Assembly (NCBI GenBank): GCA_012964275.1
Contig: DTUG01000027.1
Location: 1,967 to 20,567, forward strand
Direction of reading: 5' to 3'
DNA from: Fidelibacterota bacterium
GTDB lineage: Bacteria > Fidelibacterota > Marinisomatia > Marinisomatales > UBA1611
DNA length: 18,601 nucleotides
Within the stretch, counting starts at the first letter, position 1; the number at the start of each line of letters is the position of its first letter. Under the pieces are notes generated by a model. It was not told the DNA's origin. It searched no databases and worked only from the letters and a program-made list of their open reading frames with translations. Below, piece after piece: positions 7,231 through 14,715 of the stretch. A program made the translations under genes and the position numbers.

Positions 7231-10200
7231 ATGTTTCGTATTTTATCTGTAGTGTTAATGATTTCAAGTGCTCTTTTTGCTTCTGTAAAAACAAAGATTA
7301 TTCAAAGTTCTCAGGAAAACTTGGTCATTCAGGTGGTGACAAATCCAGTAACAACAGCTAATCTATTTCCGTCATCTTTGCTCATCGGTTTACCAAGCCT
7401 CAAACTGCCGAAAACACAAATCAGGCATTACAGGAAATCTCCAAATCCATTTCCCAGATTTAACAAAGAAAGTGAAACAGATTTTGAATGGCATAATCTC
7501 CAGATCCTGCAAAACCTGCCTACGGCTGTTCTTGAGATAGATCCAAAAACAGAGGACGGCAACTTTTATGAGATCGTAGAGATTCATCTTCAGTTTGATC
7601 CATTTGAGTATCCCTCGCGAATACCGACACCGACTGAAGCTAGACTGTTGGCCAACCGGATCCTAAATTGGAATACCGCGAAGGATTGGCTGCTCCCTGA
7701 AAAGCGCCGTGCAAAAAAGGTACAATCATTTCCGCCTGGAAAGTGGATCAGTTTTGAACTCCTGGAAGACGGCATGAAAGTGATCCAGCAGGAAACTCTG
7801 GAAAATATTATCCCCAGCATTCCCGGCCATGATCCTAGAGCTTATATGCTCTTCATGAGTGCAGAACTGGGGCGTTACCGAAGCCAGTCTGTGAATTTGC
7901 CAATAGCAGATAACCTGGTAGAGATAGGCATTGATATTGAAGGTGAGTCCGATGGATCATTTGACATCGAAGACCGGATAATTTTCTACGGCCGCGGGCC
8001 ATCTGGTTATGAACTAAAAATATCGGACGTTAACTGGAACCAAAACCTTTATTTCACCACCAATACCTGCTGGCTCTTTTTACCAGATGACAATTCCCTT
8101 CGAGGCAAAAGGGTCGAAACGGCCCCTGTACCGGAATCTGCTTCGCTAACATTGGATTATGGTTTGTCTTTTTATCATGTAGAAATCGACCTGATCAATC
8201 CGGAAGTATCTGGTCTGCAGTGGGTGGGTACTTCAATCCCAGCCAGTGGATCTCAAATAATTACGGCAATTCTACCTAATCCAAAATCTGGTGTTGATGC
8301 GAACGTTACCGTCCAATTTATGGGTCATTCCAGTTCAGAGACTAGCAGCGCCAACCACATAATGGAGTTGCGTCACAATAGTTCTGGAGGAATCCAAGTC
8401 GGCAATACACTTTCCTGGACTGGAACCGGAATACGCAGTATAACGGGCACCATTCCGGGCGGTGAGCTAAACTCTGGCAATAACGCTTTCTATATTCAAA
8501 ATAACAGCAATGATGGAAACTCGGCGCCCTATTTTGATTTTTTTGACATACAGTACGGCCGGCTACTGGATGATGTTGAAGCATATGAATTTTTTGCTCC
8601 CGCTACCGGTCAAGAAGTTCGCTTCACATTCGCTGAACCGATTAGTTCAACAACCCGGGTTTGGAATATTACCAATCCTGAAAAAGCTTCATTAGCAACC
8701 GTATCGAACCTGGTGAATCTGGAAGTTATTCTTCCAACCGATACATTGGCCCGATTTGCCGTCTTCAACCTCAATTCATTAACTAACGTTGAAAGCCTTG
8801 AATATCAGCCAAATACAGTCATGGATAACCTTCGCAACCAGACAACTATTGCAGAATACATTATTGTTGGACCGAAATCCTTTCAGACAGCAGTACAGCC
8901 GCTTTTAAACCTGCGTAATCCTTCTAGGTATGCCAACCTGGAGGATATATACCGAGAGTATTCAGCGGGCAATCGGGATCCGATGGCTATCCGTTCCTTT
9001 CTGCAATGGACACAGGAAAATTGGCAGGAACCAAAGCCTTTTTGTGCCCTGCTTCTGGGGGATGGCGGGTATGATTATCGGAATATTACTGGTGAATCCA
9101 GCATTATTGTACCGACCATTCAAGTCCAAGCCTATCGCAGTTATGCCACGGATGACCGCCTGGCTACTCTCTATGGCAATATTCCGGAAATTGCCTTAGG
9201 CCGCTACCCAGCCAAGAATGTTGAGCAAGTAGAGAATTTTGTAGATAAAATAATCGCATTAGAATCGGAACCCGAATTCGGTCCCTGGCGACAGAAAGTG
9301 ACACTGGTAGCAGATGACGCTGCCCGTCCTGAACCAAGCCACGGTGGAATAGCTACCGGTAAGAGCCACACGCTGAACTCTGAGGAAATAGCAGAGATCA
9401 TCCCATCCACAGTGAACGTCCAAAAATTATATATGATGGAATATCCGGAAGTAAGCGATGCCTCTGCCTACGGTGTCATTAAACCGGATGCGACCCAGGC
9501 TTTATTCGATATCTTAGCGCGCGGTACCGCAATCCTTAATTACATTGGCCACGGCTCAGCCTACCAATTGGCTCAGGAAAAGCTGCTACACATGGACCGG
9601 GGCGATTTAAATAGAATTGAGACTGGTAGAAAAATGCCTCTATGGATCGTGGGCACGTGTTCGTTTGGGCATTTCGATGATCCACTGACCGAATCCTTTG
9701 CAGAAGAATTGATCCGGGAACCCATGAATGCTGCTTCGGCTGTGATTTCTACCAGCAGACCCATTACCGTCACTGGGAATGAACGTTATATCCAAGAACT
9801 GTTTAATGCTGTCTTTAGTAACAATCAAGTATCCAATCAACCAATAGGTGTAATTTTGCAATCCATCAAGAATGGATCAAATGAAAGTGAGTATTTTCAC
9901 TTATTTGGGGACCCAGCCATGGGAGTGCCAATGCCAACCGATACACTGGACATTACTGGTATTACACCGGATACACTGCGAACCTTAGAAACAGCCATAT
10001 TCACTGGCTCACAGGATATTATCATCGAATCAGGAGTAGGTATAAATCTTTTAACAGATGCTGTTCGGCAGGTCACCCGTGAATATAATATTGCTTCAAC
10101 AACAGAAAGTTTGACATATACTCTGCCTGGGGCTATTCTTTTTCGAGGACTCTTTGATTTCTCTGGCTCAGAATTATCCAGTGAGATCAGAGTTCCCCAA

Positions 10201-10950
10201 GATATTTCCTATTCCGAAAATCCAGCCAGAATCATGGTATATATTCATAACGATTCCCAGGAAGCATTGGGTGCTCTTAATGGTATTCCACTCCGTGGTG
10301 GTGATCCAAGCCTCGATCATGAAGGTCCAATTATTTCTTTCGAAACTGGAGATGGCCGTCTGCTCAGGTCCGGAGATCACCTCGGGTCGGACCAGGATCT
10401 GATTTTGAGATTATCCGATCCTATCGGCATCAACTTGACCAATGAGGTTGGCCATGAAGTGTTGCTAACAGATAGGGATTCAGGAGAAACCATGGACGCA
10501 ACGAGTGACTTTTATTATGATATAAACAGTATTACCACCGGCACGATTCCTGTAGCGATATCTAATCGCGAAAAGTTAGAATTATACGTTAAGGTATGGG
10601 ACAACGCCAACAATCCCAGCGAGATGACAATTATGATCCATATTTCTGAACGCAGCAAACTGCGGCTTTATAATACATACAACTACCCTAATCCGTTCTC
10701 TGCAATGACTCAATTTACCTTTGAATTGTCGGCTCACGCGGAAATATCGCTCCAAGTTTATACGCTGGGAGGCCGAAAAATCAGGGAATTTGAAGCAGCA
10801 CCTTTTTCTGCGGGATTCCATACAATTGATTGGGATGGCCGTGACGCATTTGGTGGAGAACTGGCTAATGGAGTATACCTTTATAAGCTAAAAGCCGAAG
10901 GTCCCGCTGCAACAGATACATTTATTGGCCGGTGCGCAAAGTTTCGATAA
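7231..10950 (+). CDS. porU: PorU-like C25 cysteine peptidase (T9SS sortase) with its own T9SS C-terminal domain
   Basis: Likely the type IX secretion sortase, which in Bacteroidetes removes the C-terminal signal of secreted proteins at the cell surface and attaches them to lipid. From the ATG at 7231 the protein has 1239 residues, close to PorU lengths. That start gives a signal peptide (hydrophobic about 4-16, cleavage after the AxA-like ALFA at residue 17). An in-frame ATG at 7195 would add 12 residues ahead of it and spoil it. A long beta-rich N-terminal part with an FDIEDRIIFYGRGP motif precedes the C25 domain at about 542-900. That domain has GDGGYDYR near 611, the catalytic histidine H774 in NYIGHGS, and the catalytic cysteine C810 in GTCSFGHFDDP. 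The TCxFxxFDD context fits PorU better than gingipains. Ig-like regions follow, then a sorting domain from about 1145 with NYPNPF and WDGRDxxGxxLANGVYLYKL. No porV gene follows; maf comes 32 bp later. Confidence 0.85.
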   Translation: MFRILSVVLMISSALFASVKTKIIQSSQENLVIQVVTNPVTTANLFPSSLLIGLPSLKLPKTQIRHYRKSPNPFPRFNKESETDFEWHNLQILQNLPTAVLEIDPKTEDGNFYEIVEIHLQFDPFEYPSRIPTPTEARLLANRILNWNTAKDWLLPEKRRAKKVQSFPPGKWISFELLEDGMKVIQQETLENIIPSIPGHDPRAYMLFMSAELGRYRSQSVNLPIADNLVEIGIDIEGESDGSFDIEDRIIFYGRGPSGYELKISDVNWNQNLYFTTNTCWLFLPDDNSLRGKRVETAPVPESASLTLDYGLSFYHVEIDLINPEVSGLQWVGTSIPASGSQIITAILPNPKSGVDANVTVQFMGHSSSETSSANHIMELRHNSSGGIQVGNTLSWTGTGIRSITGTIPGGELNSGNNAFYIQNNSNDGNSAPYFDFFDIQYGRLLDDVEAYEFFAPATGQEVRFTFAEPISSTTRVWNITNPEKASLATVSNLVNLEVILPTDTLARFAVFNLNSLTNVESLEYQPNTVMDNLRNQTTIAEYIIVGPKSFQTAVQPLLNLRNPSRYANLEDIYREYSAGNRDPMAIRSFLQWTQENWQEPKPFCALLLGDGGYDYRNITGESSIIVPTIQVQAYRSYATDDRLATLYGNIPEIALGRYPAKNVEQVENFVDKIIALESEPEFGPWRQKVTLVADDAARPEPSHGGIATGKSHTLNSEEIAEIIPSTVNVQKLYMMEYPEVSDASAYGVIKPDATQALFDILARGTAILNYIGHGSAYQLAQEKLLHMDRGDLNRIETGRKMPLWIVGTCSFGHFDDPLTESFAEELIREPMNAASAVISTSRPITVTGNERYIQELFNAVFSNNQVSNQPIGVILQSIKNGSNESEYFHLFGDPAMGVPMPTDTLDITGITPDTLRTLETAIFTGSQDIIIESGVGINLLTDAVRQVTREYNIASTTESLTYTLPGAILFRGLFDFSGSELSSEIRVPQDISYSENPARIMVYIHNDSQEALGALNGIPLRGGDPSLDHEGPIISFETGDGRLLRSGDHLGSDQDLILRLSDPIGINLTNEVGHEVLLTDRDSGETMDATSDFYYDINSITTGTIPVAISNREKLELYVKVWDNANNPSEMTIMIHISERSKLRLYNTYNYPNPFSAMTQFTFELSAHAEISLQVYTLGGRKIREFEAAPFSAGFHTIDWDGRDAFGGELANGVYLYKLKAEGPAATDTFIGRCAKFR

Positions 10951-10982
10951 ACAATAATGACCGTATCGCTTTAAAATAAATC

Positions 10983-11570
10983 ATGGAAAAAAGTACTCTT
11001 ATATTGGCATCCGGCTCACCGCGCAGGAAACAATTATTAACGCAAATTGGACTGGATTTCCAAGTAGTGCCGAATTCTGTAAATGAAAATCATGACCTGG
11101 ATCTCCCACCAGAAGCATTTGCTGAACACTGGGGCCGTGAAAAGGCAAAAAATGTAGCAATAGACTACCCTGATAACCTGGTGATAGGTGCTGATACAAT
11201 CGTGGTTCTGGATAAAAATATCCTGGGAAAGCCCAAAGATAAAAAGGAGAGTTTCGGGATGCTAAAAAGGCTTTCTGGACGAACTCACGAAGTGATCACA
11301 GGCGTAGCAATAATCTGGAAAAATAAAGAAATTGATATAACATTCCACAGCCAAACATATGTAACATTTAGAGAAATACCAGAAAAGTATATCTCCTTTT
11401 ATATAGATAATTACAGTCCTTTAGATAAAGCAGGAAGTTATGGTATACAGGATTGGTTTTCAGTTTGGGTGGAAAAGGTGGATGGCTGTTATTTTAATGT
11501 AATGGGATTACCCCTTTCCACCTTTTACCAGCATTATCAGGCATTAGTGAATTTGCACATCCATTTATGA
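10983..11570 (+). CDS. maf: Maf-family nucleoside triphosphate pyrophosphatase
   Basis: A house-cleaning enzyme that hydrolyses non-canonical or excess nucleotides to monophosphates and pyrophosphate in the cytoplasm. The 195 residues start with the Maf signature LASGSPRRKQLL (8-19) and contain GADTIVVLD with the catalytic aspartate D71, GKPKD at 82-86, SGRTHEVITGVAI at 98-110, DKAGSYGIQ at 148-156 and the end motif NVMGLPL at 172-178. The DKAGSYGIQ context resembles the dTTP/UTP-type (YhdE) subgroup rather than the m7GTP-type (YceF). One small departure is DWF where the subgroup usually has a G.GA/F stretch after the YGIQ. The gene lies 32 bp after the PorU-like gene and overlaps arfB by 4 bp (ATGA). 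Maf is often found near division and shape genes, which fits the dcw cluster downstream. Confidence 0.92.
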   Translation: MEKSTLILASGSPRRKQLLTQIGLDFQVVPNSVNENHDLDLPPEAFAEHWGREKAKNVAIDYPDNLVIGADTIVVLDKNILGKPKDKKESFGMLKRLSGRTHEVITGVAIIWKNKEIDITFHSQTYVTFREIPEKYISFYIDNYSPLDKAGSYGIQDWFSVWVEKVDGCYFNVMGLPLSTFYQHYQALVNLHIHL

Positions 11571-11989
11571 TCAAGATCATTGATTCGATTGCCCTTAATG
11601 AGGAAGAAATACAATTTGAGGCGGTGAGATCTTCCGGACCTGGTGGACAGCATGTTAATAAAACTTCAACAGCGATTCAATTACGATTCGATGTGGCTGC
11701 TAGTCCATCCCTACCAGATTGGCTCAAGGAACGAGTGCTGAAGGCCGCCGGCTCGTTGGCAACCAATCGTGGCTCAATTGTCATCAAAGCAAAAACACAC
11801 CGTTCTCAAACCCAAAATAAAAAGGAAGCTAAGGAGAGGCTGATCCATTTAATCAATAAAGCCTCAACTTTGCCAAAACAAAGAAAAAAAACACGCCCGG
11901 CCCAATCAGCCGTAGAGGCCCGCCTCCGCTCGAAACGCAAGCGCGGTGAAAAGAAAATATTACGTAAACCCCCGACAAGAGACGATTAA
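11567..11989 (+). CDS. arfB: Alternative ribosome-rescue peptidyl-tRNA hydrolase ArfB (YaeJ)
   Basis: Releases peptides from ribosomes stalled at the end of a broken mRNA, without tmRNA. The 140-residue length equals that of the E. coli protein. The class-I release-factor catalytic loop is seen as SGPGGQHVNKTSTAIQLRF with GGQ at 26-28. Codon-recognition domains of RF1/RF2 are absent. The C-terminal tail from about 104 is strongly basic (KQRKKTRP, then RLRSKRKRGEKK), which in ArfB enters the empty mRNA channel and senses stalling. The presence of that tail separates ArfB from PrfH-type and mitochondrial-type relatives without it. The start overlaps maf by four bases (ATGA), so coupled translation is likely. 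No Shine-Dalgarno sequence is seen. Confidence 0.93.
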   Translation: MIKIIDSIALNEEEIQFEAVRSSGPGGQHVNKTSTAIQLRFDVAASPSLPDWLKERVLKAAGSLATNRGSIVIKAKTHRSQTQNKKEAKERLIHLINKASTLPKQRKKTRPAQSAVEARLRSKRKRGEKKILRKPPTRDD

Positions 11990-12050
11990 ACTGGTTTTCC
12001 ATTGGTGAGCAAAGATCCCGGCATGTAATTTCGCAGTCATTTTTTAACCC

Positions 12051-12875
12051 ATGGCACAGTTTTATAAAGAATTAAAAGACCTGCGATTAACTAAAGGTAT
12101 TGAATTGGAAGAACTGGAATCCAGGACAAAAATAAATAAAAAATATTTGAGAGCTATTGAAGTTGGGGATTTTGAAATCTTACCGGTCCCCTATCTGCGG
12201 TTGTTTTTAAGAGCTTATGCCGAGGAAATTGGCGGTGATTCCCAGCGGGCTCTGGAACAACTGGATTCCTTCCTCGGAACAGCCAAGCCCATACTAGCAT
12301 CCCAATCTCCGGCTGGTGAAATCAAGGATCAAACTTTGGACCTATCGAAGGAAAATGAACTATTGACAAAATCAAACCAAAAACTTCGTGACGACCTAAT
12401 CAAAGGCGGGATTTTATTAGTTATTTTTATTTTTTCAATCTTCATTATAAAGAAAATATTTTCTGAGGAGAGCAGCGCTGTTATGGGTGGTTCGGGACTG
12501 GTCATTCAACATCAAGTGAATGTTATTAGCGACGAAAAGCTTATTACCCAGTTTACTGAAGATAAATTCGTTGAAGAATTGATTTCCGTAAAGCCTCCTT
12601 TTTTCATAACCTTGACTGCCAGAGAACAAACAGCAGTCAAGATAAAACAGGACACATTGCCAGTGCATTCTAAGATTTTAAGATCTGGTATGGAATTAGA
12701 CCTGGAAGGATTTATTTCTCAGGCAGAACTGCTATTTTCTCATACTAAACGACTACGTGTACGAATAAACGGCCTTGACCTAGACCAAGTATCGAATTAC
12801 AATTACCCAATTCGTTTGAAAGTACGGTCCGATCCTCCCAGCATGACAGTCCGCTGGTACAGGCCAATCGGCTAA
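12051..12875 (+). CDS. rodZ: RodZ-like helix-turn-helix membrane protein
   Basis: A 274-residue bitopic membrane protein. The N-terminal HTH_25 domain at about 3-72 contains LRLTKGIELEELESRTKI and the RodZ-type ending VPYLRLFLRAYAEEIGGD. In E. coli this domain contacts MreB rather than DNA. A charged linker at about 76-117 leads to one transmembrane helix at about 118-135 (GGILLVIFIFSIFII). The periplasmic C-terminal region at about 150-274 ends in a DUF4115-like beta domain at about 185-270. RodZ helps link the MreB cytoskeleton to the elongation machinery, and its location just before the dcw cluster fits a shape role. A DNA-binding role cannot be excluded from sequence. The gene starts 61 bp after arfB, and 156 bp separate it from mraZ. 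Confidence 0.82.
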   Translation: MAQFYKELKDLRLTKGIELEELESRTKINKKYLRAIEVGDFEILPVPYLRLFLRAYAEEIGGDSQRALEQLDSFLGTAKPILASQSPAGEIKDQTLDLSKENELLTKSNQKLRDDLIKGGILLVIFIFSIFIIKKIFSEESSAVMGGSGLVIQHQVNVISDEKLITQFTEDKFVEELISVKPPFFITLTAREQTAVKIKQDTLPVHSKILRSGMELDLEGFISQAELLFSHTKRLRVRINGLDLDQVSNYNYPIRLKVRSDPPSMTVRWYRPIG

Positions 12876-12941
12876 ACCACACTATATTTTAACTTCCCTT
12901 CTATTCTATAAAGTGGGATTGTTTAAAGAATACCTTTAAAT

Positions 12942-12955
12942 AATTGTAAACAATT
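12942..12955. promoter_or_regulatory. 14-bp palindrome upstream of mraZ
   Basis: AATTGT, AA, ACAATT is a perfect 6-bp inverted repeat with a 2-base centre. It lies about 76 bp before the mraZ start and about 43 bp before the first TGGG box. It could be an operator for an HTH regulator; in such AT-rich DNA chance is also possible. Confidence 0.3.
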
Positions 12956-12997
12956 CATATTAAATATTGCTATTCATCCCTTATCTGAGTAAGATAG

Positions 12998-13012
12998 TGG
13001 GTAGTAGTGGGG
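12998..13012 (+). promoter_or_regulatory. Tandem MraZ boxes (TGGG repeats)
   Basis: TGGG at 12998-13001 and TGGGG at 13008-13012 are exactly ten bases apart, one helical turn. Known MraZ operators in several phyla are direct TGGG-type repeats with about this spacing just upstream of mraZ. Only two repeats are seen where three are common; another lone TGGGA lies at 12914. They end 19 bp before the mraZ ATG, so MraZ bound there would block transcription of its own cluster. Confidence 0.6.
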
Positions 13013-13031
13013 AATTTTCCCTAACGATAAC

Positions 13032-13496
13032 ATGACGTTGAGCCCAAACACTTTTACTGGAGAATATTCGTATTCTCTGGATTCGAAAGGAAGAGTAAAT
13101 ATTCCTGCCAGGTACCGACAAGCCTTGTCGACTGATAATGAAAATACATTCATTGCTACCCGCGGGCAGGACCCTTGTGTCTGGGTTTATCCAATGATAG
13201 AATGGAAAAAAATTGAAACAGAACTCAGAAAACTTTCTTCCGTATCAGGGATCCACAGGACGTTTATTCGCCAGATCGCACGATCGGCTTCCCCTTCCAC
13301 ATACGATAAACAGGGGCGGATTATTCTTAATCCGTCCCTTATATCTTATGCCGGCTTAGGCAAAGAAGTACTTATTATTGGCGTGTTTAATAAAATAGAG
13401 ATCTGGAACCCGGAAAATTTAGACCTTGTTGATAAAAAGAATATGGAACTGGACCCGAATGAATTTAATGCATTATCGGAAAAAATCGTCATCTGA
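13032..13496 (+). CDS. mraZ: Transcriptional regulator MraZ
   Basis: First gene of the dcw cluster, a DNA-binding autorepressor with two AbrB-like (SpoVT) swapped-hairpin half domains. The 154 residues show both DxxxR signatures: DSKGRVNIPARYR at 17-29 (D17, R21) and DKQGRIILNPSL at 92-103 (D92, R96). Length is typical. Tandem TGGG boxes lie 19 bp upstream, matching the expected autoregulatory site. The stop overlaps the rsmH start by one base (TGATG). MraZ represses the dcw operon and is opposed in cells by RsmH in E. coli, and those two genes are adjacent here. No Shine-Dalgarno sequence is visible. Confidence 0.95.
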   Translation: MTLSPNTFTGEYSYSLDSKGRVNIPARYRQALSTDNENTFIATRGQDPCVWVYPMIEWKKIETELRKLSSVSGIHRTFIRQIARSASPSTYDKQGRIILNPSLISYAGLGKEVLIIGVFNKIEIWNPENLDLVDKKNMELDPNEFNALSEKIVI

Positions 13497-14392
13497 TGAG
13501 TATAGAATCATCACAGGATGCTCCATTGCATATTCCTGTGATGATCAAGGAAGTTCTATCCTTACTAAATATAATTCCGGACGGTATCTACGTGGATGGA
13601 ACAGTGGGGCTGGGCGGACATGCCACACAAATTCTAGATCAGATTTCTTCGAAAGGAAAACTGGTCGGAATTGATATCGATGAAGAGGCATTGCAATATT
13701 GTAACCAGACACTTGCTGCCTCATCATCTTCTGTTTCACTTATACATAACACATACGATCAGCTTCCCAGAATTCTGTCAAAACTGGAAATCAGTGACGT
13801 GAACGGTATCTTGCTTGACCTGGGAATATCATCACTCCAACTGGATTCCGAGGAACGTGGGTTCTCGTTTTCTGGGTCTGGTCCACTTGACATGCGCTTT
13901 GATCGTACAAATCACCGAACAGCTGCGGATGTGGTGAATGAACTCACCGAAACAGAACTAGCAGATATAATTTACACTTATGGAGAAGAACGACGGTCAC
14001 GGTCTATAGCTAAAAAAATCAGTCAAGTTCGACCCCTGGTTACAGTATCTGACCTCGTAGAAGTAGTGCGGTCCTGTACCCCGCCAAATTATAGGCATCG
14101 GACACTTGCTCGCGTTTTTCAAGCCCTGAGGATAACTGTCAACGAAGAACTGGAAAAATTAGAAACATTTTTAAAGCATTTTATTGACATATTAGCTGTT
14201 GGTGGAAAAGTAGTAATAATCAGCTTTCATTCTCTTGAAGATAGACTGGTAAAACAACAATTTAGACAATTGAAAGAAAATGGTAGGATAAGGATCCTGA
14301 CAAAGAAACCATTCCGACCTAAAGCAGATGAATGTAAAGTCAATACCCGGTCGCGCAGTGCTAAACTGCGAGCCGCAGAAAGAATATTTTAG
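13496..14392 (+). CDS. rsmH: 16S rRNA (cytosine-1402-N4)-methyltransferase RsmH
   Basis: SAM-dependent methylation of C1402 in the decoding centre of 16S rRNA. The 298-residue protein begins with the family pattern HIPVMIKEVL at 12-21, and the SAM site is DGTVGLGGHA at 34-43. Further family motifs are DLGISSLQLD at 108-117, RGFSF at 121-125, PLDMRFD at 130-136, and near the C-terminus VVIISFHSLEDRLVK and the usual RSRSAKLRAAER ending. The start ATG shares its A with the mraZ TGA, and the stop TAG shares its G with the GTG start of the next gene. The second family domain, a helical insertion, falls within about 140-215 as expected. Confidence 0.96.
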   Translation: MSIESSQDAPLHIPVMIKEVLSLLNIIPDGIYVDGTVGLGGHATQILDQISSKGKLVGIDIDEEALQYCNQTLAASSSSVSLIHNTYDQLPRILSKLEISDVNGILLDLGISSLQLDSEERGFSFSGSGPLDMRFDRTNHRTAADVVNELTETELADIIYTYGEERRSRSIAKKISQVRPLVTVSDLVEVVRSCTPPNYRHRTLARVFQALRITVNEELEKLETFLKHFIDILAVGGKVVIISFHSLEDRLVKQQFRQLKENGRIRILTKKPFRPKADECKVNTRSRSAKLRAAERIF

Positions 14393-14715
14393 TGCGCCGG
14401 AAACGACGCTCAAAACGAACTCGAGACCTTATTCAAGGCTTCATTTTCTTTTTGTCCACAATTGGAACTATTTCATGCCTCATTTTTTATTTATGGGTAT
14501 TCAAGGAAATTGACGAATCATTATTGGCCATTGAGATCCAAAATACGACGGCGCGAGAACTGGCCAATGAGATTAGTGAATTAACTAGCAACATCGAACA
14601 GTTGAGTCGACCAGATATAATCACGGCCCGTGCAAGAAAAAAATTAGGTATGGTAATAGCTCAACCGGAAACATTGTTAATTGTTGTGGATAAATCAGTC
14701 GTGGAGAATCTATGA
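14392..14715 (+). CDS. ftsL: FtsL/DivIC-like cell-division protein
   Basis: A small bitopic divisome protein of 107 residues. It has a very basic cytoplasmic head (RRKRRSKRTR at 2-11), one transmembrane helix at about 13-36, a periplasmic coiled coil at about 39-75, and a C-terminal segment with the FtsL/DivIC pattern ARKKLGMVIAQPETLLIV at 81-98. Sequence identity within this family is low, so the call rests on architecture, size and position between rsmH and ftsI, the standard place of ftsL. FtsL joins FtsB and FtsQ to activate FtsWI septal synthesis. The start is GTG, overlapping the rsmH TAG stop by one base. The end overlaps ftsI by 4 bp. Confidence 0.85.
   Translation: MRRKRRSKRTRDLIQGFIFFLSTIGTISCLIFYLWVFKEIDESLLAIEIQNTTARELANEISELTSNIEQLSRPDIITARARKKLGMVIAQPETLLIVVDKSVVENL
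14703..14708 (+). promoter_or_regulatory. Shine-Dalgarno site of ftsI
   Basis: GGAGAA ends shortly before the ATG at 14712, with 5 bases between GGAG and the start codon, inside the end of ftsL. It is the only convincing purine-rich leader at good spacing in the window, and supports the ATG at 14712 for ftsI. Confidence 0.5.

Larger units (their letters stand above)
12876..13031 (+). promoter_or_regulatory. rodZ-mraZ intergenic region, probable dcw cluster promoter
   Basis: The largest gap in the window, AT-rich, and placed where dcw promoters usually are. It holds a 14-bp palindrome, a lone TGGGA at 12914-12918 and two spaced TGGG boxes just before mraZ. An extended -10-like TGcTATTCA at 12968-12976 could be the promoter core, but no good -35 pairs with it. 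No convincing rho-independent terminator for rodZ is seen. Promoter position is inferred. Confidence 0.5.

Noticed and set aside
8342..9861. Several minus-strand frames of 66-80 codons inside the PorU-like gene
   Set aside because: Short, mutually overlapping, unlike known proteins, and opposite a continuous 1239-residue gene with conserved motifs.
11990..12050. Possible terminator or small gene between arfB and rodZ
   Set aside because: No stable hairpin with a T run and no open frame of note; only a T run near 12040 without a stem.
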